Origin: Sphingobium limneticum
GTDB lineage: Bacteria; Pseudomonadota; Alphaproteobacteria; Sphingomonadales; Sphingomonadaceae
NCBI RefSeq assembly: GCF_008710155.1
Contig: NZ_VYPZ01000011.1
Span: 62,001 to 126,000, forward strand
Direction: 5' to 3'
Length of the DNA: 64,000 nt
The translations under genes were made by a program, and so were the position numbers. The notes beneath the pieces are model-generated. The model saw only the letters and a list, made by a program, of their open reading frames with translations, did not search any database and was not told the DNA's origin. How positions within the stretch are numbered: position 1 is the first letter of the stretch; each line of letters begins with the position of its first letter. This document shows, piece after piece, positions 54,760 through 64,000 of this stretch.

Positions 54760-54813
54760 GCCGTGTCGGATTCGATTGGCGGCTTCCGGTCCGATGGGTC
54801 ATCGATCGTCACC

Positions 54814-55782
54814 ATGGAGCAGGTAATTGGTCTGATCGGATTTGGCGAAGCAGGGTCCACCTTTGCAAGGGCAGGGGACTGGGCGGCGGCTGCGCACATA
54901 TTCGATGTAAAGACGGACGATGCCGCTACGCGGGACGCGATGCTGGCTCGTTATGTCGAAGCCGGCGTTCCGGCGGCTGACAATCTGGCAGATGCGCTGA
55001 ACGGCGTATCGCTGATAATGTCACTGGTGACGGCGGATCAGGCTCTGGCCGTGGCGCAGGCGGCTGCGCCACTGATCGCGCCTGGAGCGCTTTATTGCGA
55101 CCTCAACAGCGTTGCGCCGCAGACCAAGCTGGCAGCGGCGCAGGCGATCGAGGCGGCCGGCGGCTATTATGTCGATGTGGCGGTGATGGCGCCGGTCGAT
55201 CCGGCGCGGTTGAATGTACCGCTGCTGCTGAGTGGGGCACGGGCTGGTGAGGCCGAAGGGCGGTTGCAGGCGCTGGGCTTTGCCAAGACCCGGGTGGTGG
55301 GTGAGGCTGTCGGTCGGGCGTCGTCGATCAAGATGATCCGATCGGTGATGATCAAAGGGATCGAGGCGTTGACCGCCGAATGCGTGCTGGCGGCCAGCGC
55401 GGCGGACGTGCTGGACGAGGTGCTGGCCTCGCTGGATGCGAGCGAGCGGCCAAGGCCATGGGATGTCCGGGCGGATTATAATCTCGACCGGATGCTGGTG
55501 CATGGGCTGCGCCGCGCCGCCGAGATGGAGGAAGTCGTCAAGACGCTGGAGGGCCTTGGCACCGGCGCGGCGATGACGCGCGGCACGGTGGAGCGGCAGC
55601 GGGCGATCGGTGCGCTGGGCGTGAAGGTGCCGCCGGAAGGGCTGGGCGCGAAGATGGATGCGATTGTGAATCGTAAAGTCGAAGAATTTTCTCTTCGTCA
55701 TTCGCCCGAAGGCGGGAAGCCAGCTCCGGCCTTCGCTATCGTGGAATCGTTGGGACATGGATCCCCGCCTTCGCGGGAATGA
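54814..55782 (+). CDS. DUF1932/NAD-binding dehydrogenase of the 6-phosphogluconate dehydrogenase superfamily
   Basis: 322-aa beta-hydroxyacid-dehydrogenase-like protein. N-terminal NAD-binding motif GLIGFGEAGSTFA, conserved Asp/Ser segment (YCDLNSVAPQTKLAAAQAI), and the putative catalytic Lys in SSIKMIRSVMIKG, followed by the DUF1932 C-terminal domain. ATG 54814 lacks a ribosome site. It opens the ligJABC operon, yet it is not a known step of the pathway. The last 30 or so residues (RHSPEGGKPAPAFAIV onward) are encoded by a REP-type repeat that also supplies the stop codon. Confidence 0.8.
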   Translation: MEQVIGLIGFGEAGSTFARAGDWAAAAHIFDVKTDDAATRDAMLARYVEAGVPAADNLADALNGVSLIMSLVTADQALAVAQAAAPLIAPGALYCDLNSVAPQTKLAAAQAIEAAGGYYVDVAVMAPVDPARLNVPLLLSGARAGEAEGRLQALGFAKTRVVGEAVGRASSIKMIRSVMIKGIEALTAECVLAASAADVLDEVLASLDASERPRPWDVRADYNLDRMLVHGLRRAAEMEEVVKTLEGLGTGAAMTRGTVERQRAIGALGVKVPPEGLGAKMDAIVNRKVEEFSLRHSPEGGKPAPAFAIVESLGHGSPPSRE

Positions 55783-55846
55783 CGGGATTTTTCTGGGCGG
55801 GCGTGATGCGCCGACGCCTGAGACCCCAGCCTTCGCTGGGGTGACA
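55696..55846. repeat. REP-like repeat cluster between the DUF1932 gene and ligJ
   Basis: Three related units: 55696-55723 and 55758-55783 are inverted copies sharing the core CCCGCCTTCG with an AATGACG end, and 55823-55846 is a CCCCAGC-CTTC-GCTGGGG hairpin. The first two lie inside or across the 3' end of the DUF1932 coding region. The third is 25 bases ahead of ligJ. Confidence 0.8.
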
Positions 55847-55870
55847 CAATAAGGTTGGAGACGAAAGCGG

Positions 55871-56892
55871 ATGAGCCTGATTATCGATTGCCACGGTCAT
55901 TACACCGTTTTGCCCAAGGGGCATGATGCCTGGCGCGAGGAGCAGAAGGCGGCGTTCAAGGCGGGCGTGCCTGCGCCAGCTTATCCTGAAATCACCGATG
56001 CGGAAATTCGCGAGACGATCGAGGCGAACCAGTTGCGCCTGATCAAGGAGCGCGGCGCCGACCTCACTATCTTTTCGCCCCGCGCTTCGGCGATGGCACC
56101 GCATGTCGGCGATGCCGACGTCGCGAAGGAATGGGCGATCCGCTGCAACGACCTGATCGCGCGCGTCGTAGCAATGTTCCCCGAAACTTTTGTCGGCGTG
56201 TGCATGCTGCCCCAGTCGCCCAAGGCGGACATGGCCAATTCGATCGCGGAACTGGAGCGCTGCGTCACCGAATTGGGCTTCATCGGCTGCAATCTCAATC
56301 CCGATCCGGGCGGTGGCCATTTCACCCATCCGCCGCTGACCGACAAATATTGGTACCCCTTCTACGAGAAGATGGTCGAGCTGGACGTGCCGGCGATGAT
56401 CCATGTGTCGGGCAGCTGCAACCCGGCGATGCATGCGACCGGCGGCTATTATATTGCGGCCGACACGATTGCCTTCATGCAGTTGCTGGAAGGCGATCTG
56501 TTCAAGGATTTCCCGACGCTGCGTTTCATCATCCCGCATGGCGGCGGCGCTGTGCCCTATCATTGGGGGCGCTATCGTGGTTTGGCGGACATGCTCAAGA
56601 AGCCCGACCTGTCGATGCACCTGATGAACAATATCTTCTTCGATACCTGCGTCTATCATCAGCCGGGCGTGGACCTGCTGGCTGACGTGATCGAGAATAA
56701 GAATATATTGTTCGGGTCGGAAATGGTGGGCGCCGTGCGCGGCATCGACCCGACCACCGGTTTCTATTTCGACGACACCAAACGCTATGTCGATGCGCTG
56801 GAGATCAGTGACGAGGAGCGCGCCGCGATATTCGCGGGCAATGCCCGCCGCGTCTTCCCGCGCCTCGACGCCAAATTGAAGGAGAGGGGACT

Positions 56893-56896
<4 letters not shown>
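55871..56896 (+). CDS. ligJ: 4-Oxalomesaconate hydratase
   Basis: 341-aa amidohydrolase-superfamily hydratase that adds water to the tautomerised oxalomesaconate to give 4-carboxy-4-hydroxy-2-oxoadipate. Zinc ligands are visible: H8 and H10 in DCHGHY, the His of MIHVSGSC and the His of IIPHGGGAVPYHW; the acidic group is in FGSEMVGAVRG. GGAGACG lies ahead of ATG 55871. Its stop overlaps ligA by 4 bases. Confidence 0.95.
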
Positions 56897-58243
<1,347 letters not shown>

Positions 58244-58252
58244 AGCAATTTA

Positions 58253-58364
58253 AGCCCCACCCCTCCAGAGGAGGGGTCTGGGTGGGGGCTGTCCTTCAAC
58301 CACTATATGGGTCGGATCGAGAGACAGCCCCTCTCCCCGGCCCTCTCCCCTGAAGGGGAGAGGG
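58253..58364. repeat. Two palindromic elements between ligB and ligC
   Basis: Element 1 (58253-58290): outer arms AGCCCCACCC and GGGTGGGGGCT, inner perfect stem CCCCTCC/GGAGGGG. Element 2 (58341-58364): CCCTCTCCCC-TGAA-GGGGAGAGGG, a perfect 10-bp stem. The downstream arm of element 2 provides the purine-rich ribosome site of ligC. Confidence 0.8.
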
Positions 58365-58373
58365 AGATAATTT

Positions 58374-59312
58374 ATGCGTATTGCCCTGGCCGGTGCCGGC
58401 GCCTTTGGCGAAAAGCATCTTGATGGCCTGAAGAATATCGACGGCGTGACCGTCACCTCGATCATCGGCCGCGAGCTGGAAGCCACGAAGAAGGTCGCGG
58501 AAAAATATGGCATCGGCCATGTCACCACCGACCTCAACGAAACGCTGGCGCGCGATGATGTGGACGCGGTAATCCTGTGCACGCCAACGCAGATGCACGC
58601 GGCCCAGGCGATCGCGTGCATGGATGCGGGTAAGCATGTCGAGGTGGAAATTCCGCTGGCGGACAGTTGGAAGGACGCGCAGGCCGTGCTGGCCAAGCAG
58701 CAGGAAACCGGGCTGGTCTGCATGGTCGGCCATACCCGTCGCTTCAACCCGTCGCATCAGTTCGTCCACAACCGTATCCAGGCGGGCGAGTTCAACGTTC
58801 AGCAGATGGACGTGCAGACCTATTTCTTCCGTCGCAAGAATATCAATGCGAAGGGCGAGGCGCGTAGCTGGACCGACCATCTGTTGTGGCACCATGCCGC
58901 GCATACGGTCGACCTGTTCGCCTATCAGGCGGGTAAGATCGTGTCGGCGCATGCATTGCAGGGGCCGATCCATCCCGAACTGGGCATCGCCATGGACATG
59001 TCGATCCAGCTGAAGAGTGAGACGGGCGCGATCTGCACCCTGTCGCTGAGCTTCAACAATGACGGTCCGCTCGGCACCTTCTTCCGCTATATCGGCGATA
59101 CCGACACCTATATCGCGCGCTACGACGATCTGGTGAACGGCAAGGAAGAGCCGATCGACCTCGCCGGTGTCGCCGTGTCCAACAATGGCATCGAATTGCA
59201 GGACCGCGAATTCATCAGCGCCATCCGCGAAGGCCGCGACCCCAATTCGAGCGTCGCTAAGGTGTTCGATTGCTATCGCGTGCTGGGCGAGCTGGAGACT
59301 CAGCTGGGCTAA
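58374..59312 (+). CDS. ligC: 4-Carboxy-2-hydroxymuconate-6-semialdehyde dehydrogenase
   Basis: 312-aa Gfo/Idh/MocA-fold NADP-dependent enzyme that oxidises the cyclic hemiacetal of CHMS to 2-pyrone-4,6-dicarboxylate. N-terminal RIALAGAGAFGEKH dinucleotide motif; EIPLADSW in place of the usual EKP region; HTVDLFAYQAG later. Length is close to SYK-6 LigC (315). The AGGGAG ribosome site before ATG 58374 lies at the edge of a strong hairpin. Confidence 0.95.
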   Translation: MRIALAGAGAFGEKHLDGLKNIDGVTVTSIIGRELEATKKVAEKYGIGHVTTDLNETLARDDVDAVILCTPTQMHAAQAIACMDAGKHVEVEIPLADSWKDAQAVLAKQQETGLVCMVGHTRRFNPSHQFVHNRIQAGEFNVQQMDVQTYFFRRKNINAKGEARSWTDHLLWHHAAHTVDLFAYQAGKIVSAHALQGPIHPELGIAMDMSIQLKSETGAICTLSLSFNNDGPLGTFFRYIGDTDTYIARYDDLVNGKEEPIDLAGVAVSNNGIELQDREFISAIREGRDPNSSVAKVFDCYRVLGELETQLG

Positions 59313-59339
59313 CTGTGGGTTCCCTTCGGGGTCGCAAGG

Positions 59340-59380
59340 AAGGGCGTGGCGGAACCATCCGCTGCGCCCTTTCTGATTTT
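59340..59380. terminator. Bidirectional terminator after ligC
   Basis: AAGGGCG (59340-59346) pairs with CGCCCTT (59365-59371), with an inner GCGGA/TCCGC stem, followed by TTTCTGATTTTC on the plus strand. It ends the lig operon and the convergent hypothetical gene. Confidence 0.7.
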
Positions 59381-59607
59381 CAGTTGGTCAGCAACGGATG
59401 GGTCATGCGCAGGTCGTCGAGCAGGCTCTCGATCAAGGCGATATCCTGAAAATTGCCGGTGGGGGTCGCGTTCCAGTTGCAATGGGGATGGGTGTCGCGG
59501 CCGTAGAGGCGCAGCGGACCGATCGCCTTGCGCCAATGATGCTTGCTCTTGCCATGGTCGCGCAGCAGCCGGGCCACCAGCAGGTCGATGAGCTTGTCCG
59601 CGGTCAT
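59380..59607 (-). CDS. Conserved small hypothetical protein
   Basis: 75-aa cytoplasmic protein starting at ATG 59607. Compact and mixed in charge, with a His/Trp-rich core (HGKSKHHWRKAIGPLRLYGRDTHPHCNWN) and a predicted helical end (IALIESLLDDLRMTHPLL). It looks like a real protein, but I do not recognise a family. Its 5' end is 31 bases from the stop of the AraC-type gene on the same strand, so it may be co-transcribed with that regulator. Confidence 0.6.
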   Translation of the reverse strand: MTADKLIDLLVARLLRDHGKSKHHWRKAIGPLRLYGRDTHPHCNWNATPTGNFQDIALIESLLDDLRMTHPLLTN

Positions 59608-59638
59608 GGCTGCGCATGTAGGGCCCCCGCGCGCGGCG

Positions 59639-60511
59639 TCAACCTTCGCGCGCGGCGCGATAGGCGCGCGGCGGTTGGCCGACATGACGGGTGAAGAAGC
59701 GCGAAAAATAAGCGGGGTCTTCAAAGCCGACCGCGTAAGCGATCTCCGTCACCGACAGTTGCGAATAGAGCAGCAGGCGACGCGCTTCCAGCAGGGCGCG
59801 GTCGTCGAGCATCTGGGCGGGGGAACTGCCCGCCACATGGGCGCAGGCCTGACGCAGGGCGGTGAGGCTGGCGCCGAGCGCCTGTGCATGATCCGCCACC
59901 GGCTCGCGCTGGCGGAAACGTTGCTCGATCCGCTCGCGCAAGCGAGCGACCAGAGCGGCCTGTCGGGCAGTGCCGGACTGGCTTGTCTGAACCAATGTCG
60001 CATGGCGAAGCGCTAGCACCATCAGTGCGAGTAGCGCGGACTCGACAGCTGCGCGCTGGCCGGGGCTGGCCCAGTCCAACTCCTGAGCCATGCGCGCAAT
60101 GATCGCCTCAGCCCCGGAGCCTTCACCGGGCGGCAGGGCGACGGCATGGGGATGGACGAAGAGGGGGGCTAAATCGGCATCACGGGCGATCAGATGGCGC
60201 AGGTAGGAATCGGCGATGGTGATGACATGGCCGCTGGATTCGCTGTGCCAGGTAAAGCCATGGACGATGCCGGCCGGGATCAGCAGCAGGCAGGGCGCGT
60301 CGAAAACGAACTTGGCCGCCTCCGCCTGCATGGCGCCGCCGCCTCGTGCGATCAGGATGATATGGTTGAGATCGCGATGGACATGCGGGCGGATCGTCCA
60401 TTCGCTGGGGCGGGAACGATCGTCCAGGCTTTCGACATGGACGAAGCCTTCCGCCACGCTACGCTGCGGTTCGCCATAAAGGTAGAAGCTGGGGACGGGC
60501 GCGGTCGACAT
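59639..60511 (-). CDS. AraC-family regulator, PobR-like
   Basis: 290-aa activator. The N-terminal cupin-like sensor (FYLYGEPQRSVAEGFVHVES; HVHRDLNHIILIARGGGAM) resembles PobR-type regulators of 4-hydroxybenzoate catabolism. The C-terminal AraC domain has two helix-turn-helices (DHAQALGASLTALRQAC; SVTEIAYAVGFEDPAYFSRFFTRHVGQPPRAYR). ATG 60511 is preferred over 60529. It lies directly after the aromatic-acid symporter gene, which it may regulate; pobA itself is not in the window. Confidence 0.82.
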   Translation of the reverse strand: MSTAPVPSFYLYGEPQRSVAEGFVHVESLDDRSRPSEWTIRPHVHRDLNHIILIARGGGAMQAEAAKFVFDAPCLLLIPAGIVHGFTWHSESSGHVITIADSYLRHLIARDADLAPLFVHPHAVALPPGEGSGAEAIIARMAQELDWASPGQRAAVESALLALMVLALRHATLVQTSQSGTARQAALVARLRERIEQRFRQREPVADHAQALGASLTALRQACAHVAGSSPAQMLDDRALLEARRLLLYSQLSVTEIAYAVGFEDPAYFSRFFTRHVGQPPRAYRAAREG

Positions 60512-60557
60512 GATGGATCGTCCAATCATGCGCCTGTTGCCGTCCGGCTGCAAGTTA

Positions 60558-61853
60558 TCAGGCGGGGCGCGGGCGCAGTCCCGCCAACAATGCGGCGCCG
60601 ACCAGCGAACCTGATGCCATGACCAGCGCGACTAGCGGCAGGCCGAAATCGAGGGTGAAGAGGAAGCCGGCGAGGATCGGGCCGAGTGCTGCCCCACCTC
60701 GGCCGATGCCGATGACGATTCCGGTCCCGCCGGCACGTACTGCCGTGGGGAAGGATTGGGCGACAAGCGCATAGAGGCCGACAACCGCGCCATTGGTGAA
60801 GAAGCCAGCGCAGGCAGCGACGAGGCTGAGGCCGGCCAGCGTCGTTTGCCCCTGACCGAATAGGGTCACCAAAACGGTGGAGGCGACCATGGCGACCATG
60901 ACCAGGCCGCGCACCGGCAGGCGCCAGCTGAGCGCGCCCAAAAGCAGCGATCCTGCGAGGCCCCCTACATTGGCCCAGACCAGTACGCCGCCTGCGGCCG
61001 ACGGCGCGAAACCCATGTCCACGACGATTTTCGGCACCCATTTCAAGATGAAGTAGAAGGTCATGATGTGGCAGAAATAGGCGAGCGTCAGCACTATGGT
61101 GGTGCGGGCAAGGCTTGGTGAGAAGAGGGTGGCGAAAGCGGGTTTCGGTGCTGTGCTGTCAAGCGGCGGCAGGGTACTGGCCGGGGCGTGGCCCATGCGA
61201 ACGAGCAGGCGGTTGATCCGCATCAGTGCACCCTCGGGGCGCTTTTGCAACAGGAATCCGATCGATTCGGGCAGCAGCCAGAGCGAGACGGGCAGGAAAA
61301 TGGCCGTGACGATCCCGCCGAACAGGAAGATGTCGCGCCAGCCGCCCGACACCAGCAATTGCGAGGCAACCGATCCACCCAGGATCGCCCCGACCGGGTA
61401 GCCGGCCGCCATGATCGCGACGGCCAGGCTGCGAGCGCGGGCGTTGGACAGTTCGGCGACCATGGCGTTGGTGCAGGCCAGCATCCCGCCGATGCCAAGG
61501 CCGGTGACAAGGCGGATGGCGGAGAGTGATAGAACATCCCATGCCTGGGTCGCGGCCGCCATGCCGGCTGCCATGACGACGAGGCAACCCAATATGGTCG
61601 GTCGGCGGCCGATGCGATCGGCAAGGTTGCCGAGCAATACGGACCCCACCGCCATGCCGATCAGTTCCATCGACAGGACGAGGCCGAGCGCGGCGCGATC
61701 AATGCCCCATTCCGTCGCGATGCCGGGCGAGGCGAAGCTGATCGCCAGCACGTCGAACCCATCGAGTGCGTTGAGCAGGATGCAAAGGATGATCGCCGCG
61801 ATCTGGAGCCGGCCCATGGGTGCCGCGTCCAACTGCCGCCTGATGTCGGTCAT
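60558..61853 (-). CDS. Aromatic acid:H+ symporter (AAHS family MFS)
   Basis: 431-aa, 12-helix inner-membrane transporter. DGFDVLAISFASPGI in helix 1 and the loop GNLADRIGRRP are AAHS signatures, as in PcaK, BenK and VanK. It probably imports protocatechuate, vanillate, 4-hydroxybenzoate or a hydroxycinnamate to feed the lig and fer genes. It follows the DUF3237 gene by 39 bases, and the 12-mer AATTCTTATGAT found near ligJ lies in that gap. Confidence 0.88.
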   Translation of the reverse strand: MTDIRRQLDAAPMGRLQIAAIILCILLNALDGFDVLAISFASPGIATEWGIDRAALGLVLSMELIGMAVGSVLLGNLADRIGRRPTILGCLVVMAAGMAAATQAWDVLSLSAIRLVTGLGIGGMLACTNAMVAELSNARARSLAVAIMAAGYPVGAILGGSVASQLLVSGGWRDIFLFGGIVTAIFLPVSLWLLPESIGFLLQKRPEGALMRINRLLVRMGHAPASTLPPLDSTAPKPAFATLFSPSLARTTIVLTLAYFCHIMTFYFILKWVPKIVVDMGFAPSAAGGVLVWANVGGLAGSLLLGALSWRLPVRGLVMVAMVASTVLVTLFGQGQTTLAGLSLVAACAGFFTNGAVVGLYALVAQSFPTAVRAGGTGIVIGIGRGGAALGPILAGFLFTLDFGLPLVALVMASGSLVGAALLAGLRPRPA

Positions 61854-61892
61854 GCCTGCTCCTGCCCTTGAATTCTTATGATTTTGTGCGTG

Positions 61893-62453
61893 TCAGCCGA
61901 CCGCGAAAATGTCCAGCGCGACATGGTCCTTGTAGCGCGCGGCGGTACACAGGAACAGCGTTTGACCTAACCAGCCATGGGGGCTATCGGCCGCCACCTC
62001 GAACCGCGGGGCGGTGCGGAAATAATAGAGGGCAGGATTGACGATTTCGCCCGCCGCGATGCGGGCCAGGACCGGTGCCGGGCCATGGCGATAGCCGGGA
62101 TTGACGACCGATATGATCGTGCCGTCGCTGGCCTCAAGCGAATAGCGGGCAAGGATGTCGGCGGTGCCGTCCGCACGGATCGATTGCCAGTCGGCACCGC
62201 CGGGCAGTACCTTACCGGTCAGGCGCGGGCCATCGACGCTGCCGCCGGTAATGGGGATGACCCGTTTGCGCACGCCATCCACCATGCCCAGTTCCTGGGG
62301 CGCGCCGATCAGCACGTGCAGGCGCATCGCCAGCGTCAGGCCGGGCGTTGCCAGCGGCGCAGGCTCGGCAGCAGCGGCCACCGAAGCCGTGCCGGCCAGC
62401 GGCAATATAGGCATGGCCTTCAACAGGCTGCGGCGATGCATATCGTGGGTCAT
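61893..62453 (-). CDS. DUF3237 family protein, Tat-exported
   Basis: 186-aa protein with twin-arginine-like signal (HRRSLLKAMPILPLAGTASVAAA) and a DUF3237 beta-barrel-like domain (GGSVDGPRLTGKVLPGGADWQSIRADGTADILARYSLEASDG). GGGAGAGG precedes ATG 62453. DUF3237 genes recur in aromatic-compound clusters, but no activity is established to my knowledge. Placed between the hydratase/lyase and the symporter, it may bind or process an aromatic substrate in the periplasm. Confidence 0.82.
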   Translation of the reverse strand: MTHDMHRRSLLKAMPILPLAGTASVAAAAEPAPLATPGLTLAMRLHVLIGAPQELGMVDGVRKRVIPITGGSVDGPRLTGKVLPGGADWQSIRADGTADILARYSLEASDGTIISVVNPGYRHGPAPVLARIAAGEIVNPALYYFRTAPRFEVAADSPHGWLGQTLFLCTAARYKDHVALDIFAVG

Positions 62454-62546
62454 ATCCTCTCCCTTATCTATGGCCGGATCATGACGATGCCGGATGTCCG
62501 GCGACCTGAGGCCGGGTCGCCCGGTGAAGGCGACCCGGCTATGCGG

Positions 62547-63407
62547 TCAGACCGATTGCTTCGACCTGTCGTAAGCACCCAGGCCGGGCTTATATGTCTT
62601 GTCGTCGATGAACTGCTTGATGCCTTCCTTGCGGCCTTCATTGTCGAAGCTGTTGGCCGATTCCTGCGCGCGGATCAGATAATCTTCGGCATTGTCATAG
62701 GTCATCTCGCGGACGCGGCGGATGGCATCCTTGGTCGCCTTCAAGGCGATCGGGTTCTTGCTTAGCAGCACATTGGCGACCGCGGTGACGCGGGCGTTCA
62801 ACTGGTCGAGCGGGAGCGCTTCGTTGACGAAGCCCCATTCGGCGGCCTTCTTGCCATCGACATTCTCCCCCATCAGCGAATGATACATGGCGTTGCGGAA
62901 ATTGGTGAGTTCGGTTGCGACCTTGGCCGCGCCGCCGCCGGGCAAAATACCCCAGTTGATTTCGGACAGGCCGAACTGCGCGTCTTCGGCCGCGAAGGCG
63001 AGGTCGCAGGCGAAAAGCGGCCCATAGCCGCCGCCAAAGCACCAGCCGTTGACCATGGCGATGGTCGGCTTTTGATACCAGCGCAGGCGGCGCCACCAGC
63101 CATAGCTTTCGCGCTGTGCGCCGCGCGTACCGGCCAGGCCCTGCGATTCGGTTTCACGGAAATATTCCTTGAGGTCCATGCCCGCCGACCAGGCCGTGCC
63201 TTCGCCGGTCAGGACGAGAACGCCGACATCGGCGCGATATTCCAGCTCGTCCAACACACGCATCATCTGCCGGTTGAGGCGGGGCGACATGCAGTTGCGC
63301 TTGTCCGGCCGGTTGAAGCTGACCCAGGCGATGCCGCCTTCGACGGTATAGGCAACGGTTTCGAGTTCGGTCTGCTCGACGCCCTCGACATGAAGGATGT
63401 TGGTCAT
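62547..63407 (-). CDS. ferB: p-Hydroxycinnamoyl-CoA hydratase/lyase (feruloyl-CoA to vanillin)
   Basis: 286-aa crotonase-fold enzyme that hydrates feruloyl-CoA and splits it to vanillin and acetyl-CoA. Signature segments: FNRPDKRNCMSPRLNRQM, SAGMDLKEYFRE (oxyanion hole), GWCFGGGYGPLFACDLAFAAEDAQFGLSEINWGILPGGG with the catalytic Glu, and the Tyr near residue 239 region in MTYDNAEDYLIRAQE. GGAG lies 9 bases before ATG 63407. It is downstream of the vanillin-type dehydrogenase gene on the same strand, 32 bases away. Confidence 0.93.
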   Translation of the reverse strand: MTNILHVEGVEQTELETVAYTVEGGIAWVSFNRPDKRNCMSPRLNRQMMRVLDELEYRADVGVLVLTGEGTAWSAGMDLKEYFRETESQGLAGTRGAQRESYGWWRRLRWYQKPTIAMVNGWCFGGGYGPLFACDLAFAAEDAQFGLSEINWGILPGGGAAKVATELTNFRNAMYHSLMGENVDGKKAAEWGFVNEALPLDQLNARVTAVANVLLSKNPIALKATKDAIRRVREMTYDNAEDYLIRAQESANSFDNEGRKEGIKQFIDDKTYKPGLGAYDRSKQSV

Positions 63408-63439
63408 GGGAATAAGTCTCCGCAAAAACAGGGATAAAA

Positions 63440-64000
63440 TCAGATGGGATAATGGCCTGGCTCGGTTTCCATGGTGATCCAGCGCAGCTCGGTGAAGCTG
63501 TCGATCCCCGCGCGGCCGCCGAACTTGCCGTAACCCGACGCCTTGGTGCCGCCGAAGGGCATTTGCGCTTCGTCATGCACGGTGGGACCGTTGATGTGGC
63601 AGATGCCCGACTGGATCTGGCGCGCGACCTTCAAGCCGCGTGCGGTGTCGCGGGTGAAAACGGACGCCGATAGGCCGTAATCGGTATCGTTCGCCAGTTG
63701 GATCGCATGGGCCTCATCGCGGGCATGGATGATGCCCACGACCGGGCCGAAACTTTCGTCGCGAAACAGTTTCATCTCAGGCGTCACACCGTCGATGACA
63801 TGAGCGGGCATCAGCACGCCATGGGCCTGCCCGCCGTTCAGTTGCGTCGCGCCGGCGGCCAGAGCGTCGTCGATCAACGATTGGACATGGGCGACGGTCT
63901 TCGTATCGACCACGGCACCCAGAGGAGTCTTGCCCTCGCGCGGGTCGCCCACGATCATGGTCGCGACCTTGGCCTGGAACCGGGCGGCAAATTCGTCCGC
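63440..64000 (-). CDS. ligV: Vanillin-type aldehyde dehydrogenase, C-terminal part (5' end outside window)
   Basis: The frame is open to base 64000, so only the last 186 or so residues are seen. They include VTPEMKLFRDESFGPVVGIIHA, NDTDYGLSASVFTRD, and the C-terminal PFGGTKASGYGKFGGRAGIDSFTELRWITME, typical of vanillin, benzaldehyde and salicylaldehyde dehydrogenases. Followed 32 bases later by the hydratase/lyase gene, so it would oxidise vanillin to vanillate. The catalytic Cys lies outside the window. Confidence 0.85.
   Translation of the reverse strand, partial: ADEFAARFQAKVATMIVGDPREGKTPLGAVVDTKTVAHVQSLIDDALAAGATQLNGGQAHGVLMPAHVIDGVTPEMKLFRDESFGPVVGIIHARDEAHAIQLANDTDYGLSASVFTRDTARGLKVARQIQSGICHINGPTVHDEAQMPFGGTKASGYGKFGGRAGIDSFTELRWITMETEPGHYPI

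Noticed and set aside
53591-54802. 403-residue open frame antisense to ligR
   Set aside because: Arg/Gln/His-rich shadow; the plus-strand LysR protein explains the region.

Overview
The window looks like a sphingomonad (Sphingobium/Novosphingobium-like alphaproteobacterium). The DNA is GC-rich. It carries a full sphingomonad-type protocatechuate 4,5-cleavage (lig) gene set, a Caulobacter/Xanthomonas-type TonB receptor, many TTG/GTG starts and dense REP-like palindromes. A parA-parB-repA cassette with an RPA-family initiator near 22-25.5 kb indicates a secondary replicon (chromid or megaplasmid) rather than the main chromosome. Everything here is read by eye from sequence; no database search was run.

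Layout. 1-3.8 kb: the end of a peptide/opine-type ABC ATPase, then a three-gene flavin/iron-sulfur amine dehydrogenase (hydroxyproline/opine dehydrogenase-like). 3.9-10.2 kb: a TonB receptor divergent from an ACS-family anion symporter and a large Tat-exported protein of unknown function, probably one uptake and processing unit. 10.2-13.9 kb: a small secreted protein, an MHS-family symporter with an unusual extra-membrane insertion, and a DcaP-like porin. 14-20.1 kb: acetyl-CoA synthetase with its CrbS/CrbR two-component system. 20.2-25.95 kb: replicon maintenance, made up of a DUF1612 helix-turn-helix protein, repA, parB, parA and a GANTC-rich, repeat-rich non-coding segment.

25.95-33.2 kb: a carboxylesterase, a Gfo/Idh/MocA oxidoreductase, the conserved tesA/ybbA/ybbP cluster and a cupin. 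33.2-38.5 kb: copper-resistance genes (copC-copD divergent from a CnrYXH-type sigma/anti-sigma/sensor module joined to copA-copB). The CnrX-like sensor keeps all five CnrX metal ligands at a constant offset. 38.6-50.8 kb: amino-acid and sugar-acid catabolism (M20 amidohydrolase, Lrp regulator, class III aminotransferase, tartrate dehydrogenase, semialdehyde dehydrogenases, KdgD, LysR, carboxylesterase). The aminotransferase-lrp pair has an Lrp-like palindrome upstream.

50.8-59.3 kb: ligI-ligU-ligK on the minus strand, divergent from ligR (a LysR-type regulator with two tandem helix-turn-helix domains), a DUF1932 dehydrogenase, and ligJ-ligA-ligB-ligC. Together these convert protocatechuate to pyruvate and oxaloacetate. 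59.4-64 kb: a small hypothetical gene, a PobR-like AraC regulator, an aromatic-acid symporter, a DUF3237 protein, a hydroxycinnamoyl-CoA hydratase/lyase and the 3' part of a vanillin-type aldehyde dehydrogenase. These would feed ferulate and vanillin carbon into the lig pathway.

The best candidates for new biology are the CnrYXH-copper pairing, the double-HTH LigR with an operator touching its own start codon, the replicon control region, the TonB/ACS/unknown-enzyme locus, and repeats built into gene ends and ribosome-binding sites. No tRNA, rRNA, CRISPR array or intact insertion sequence was seen.
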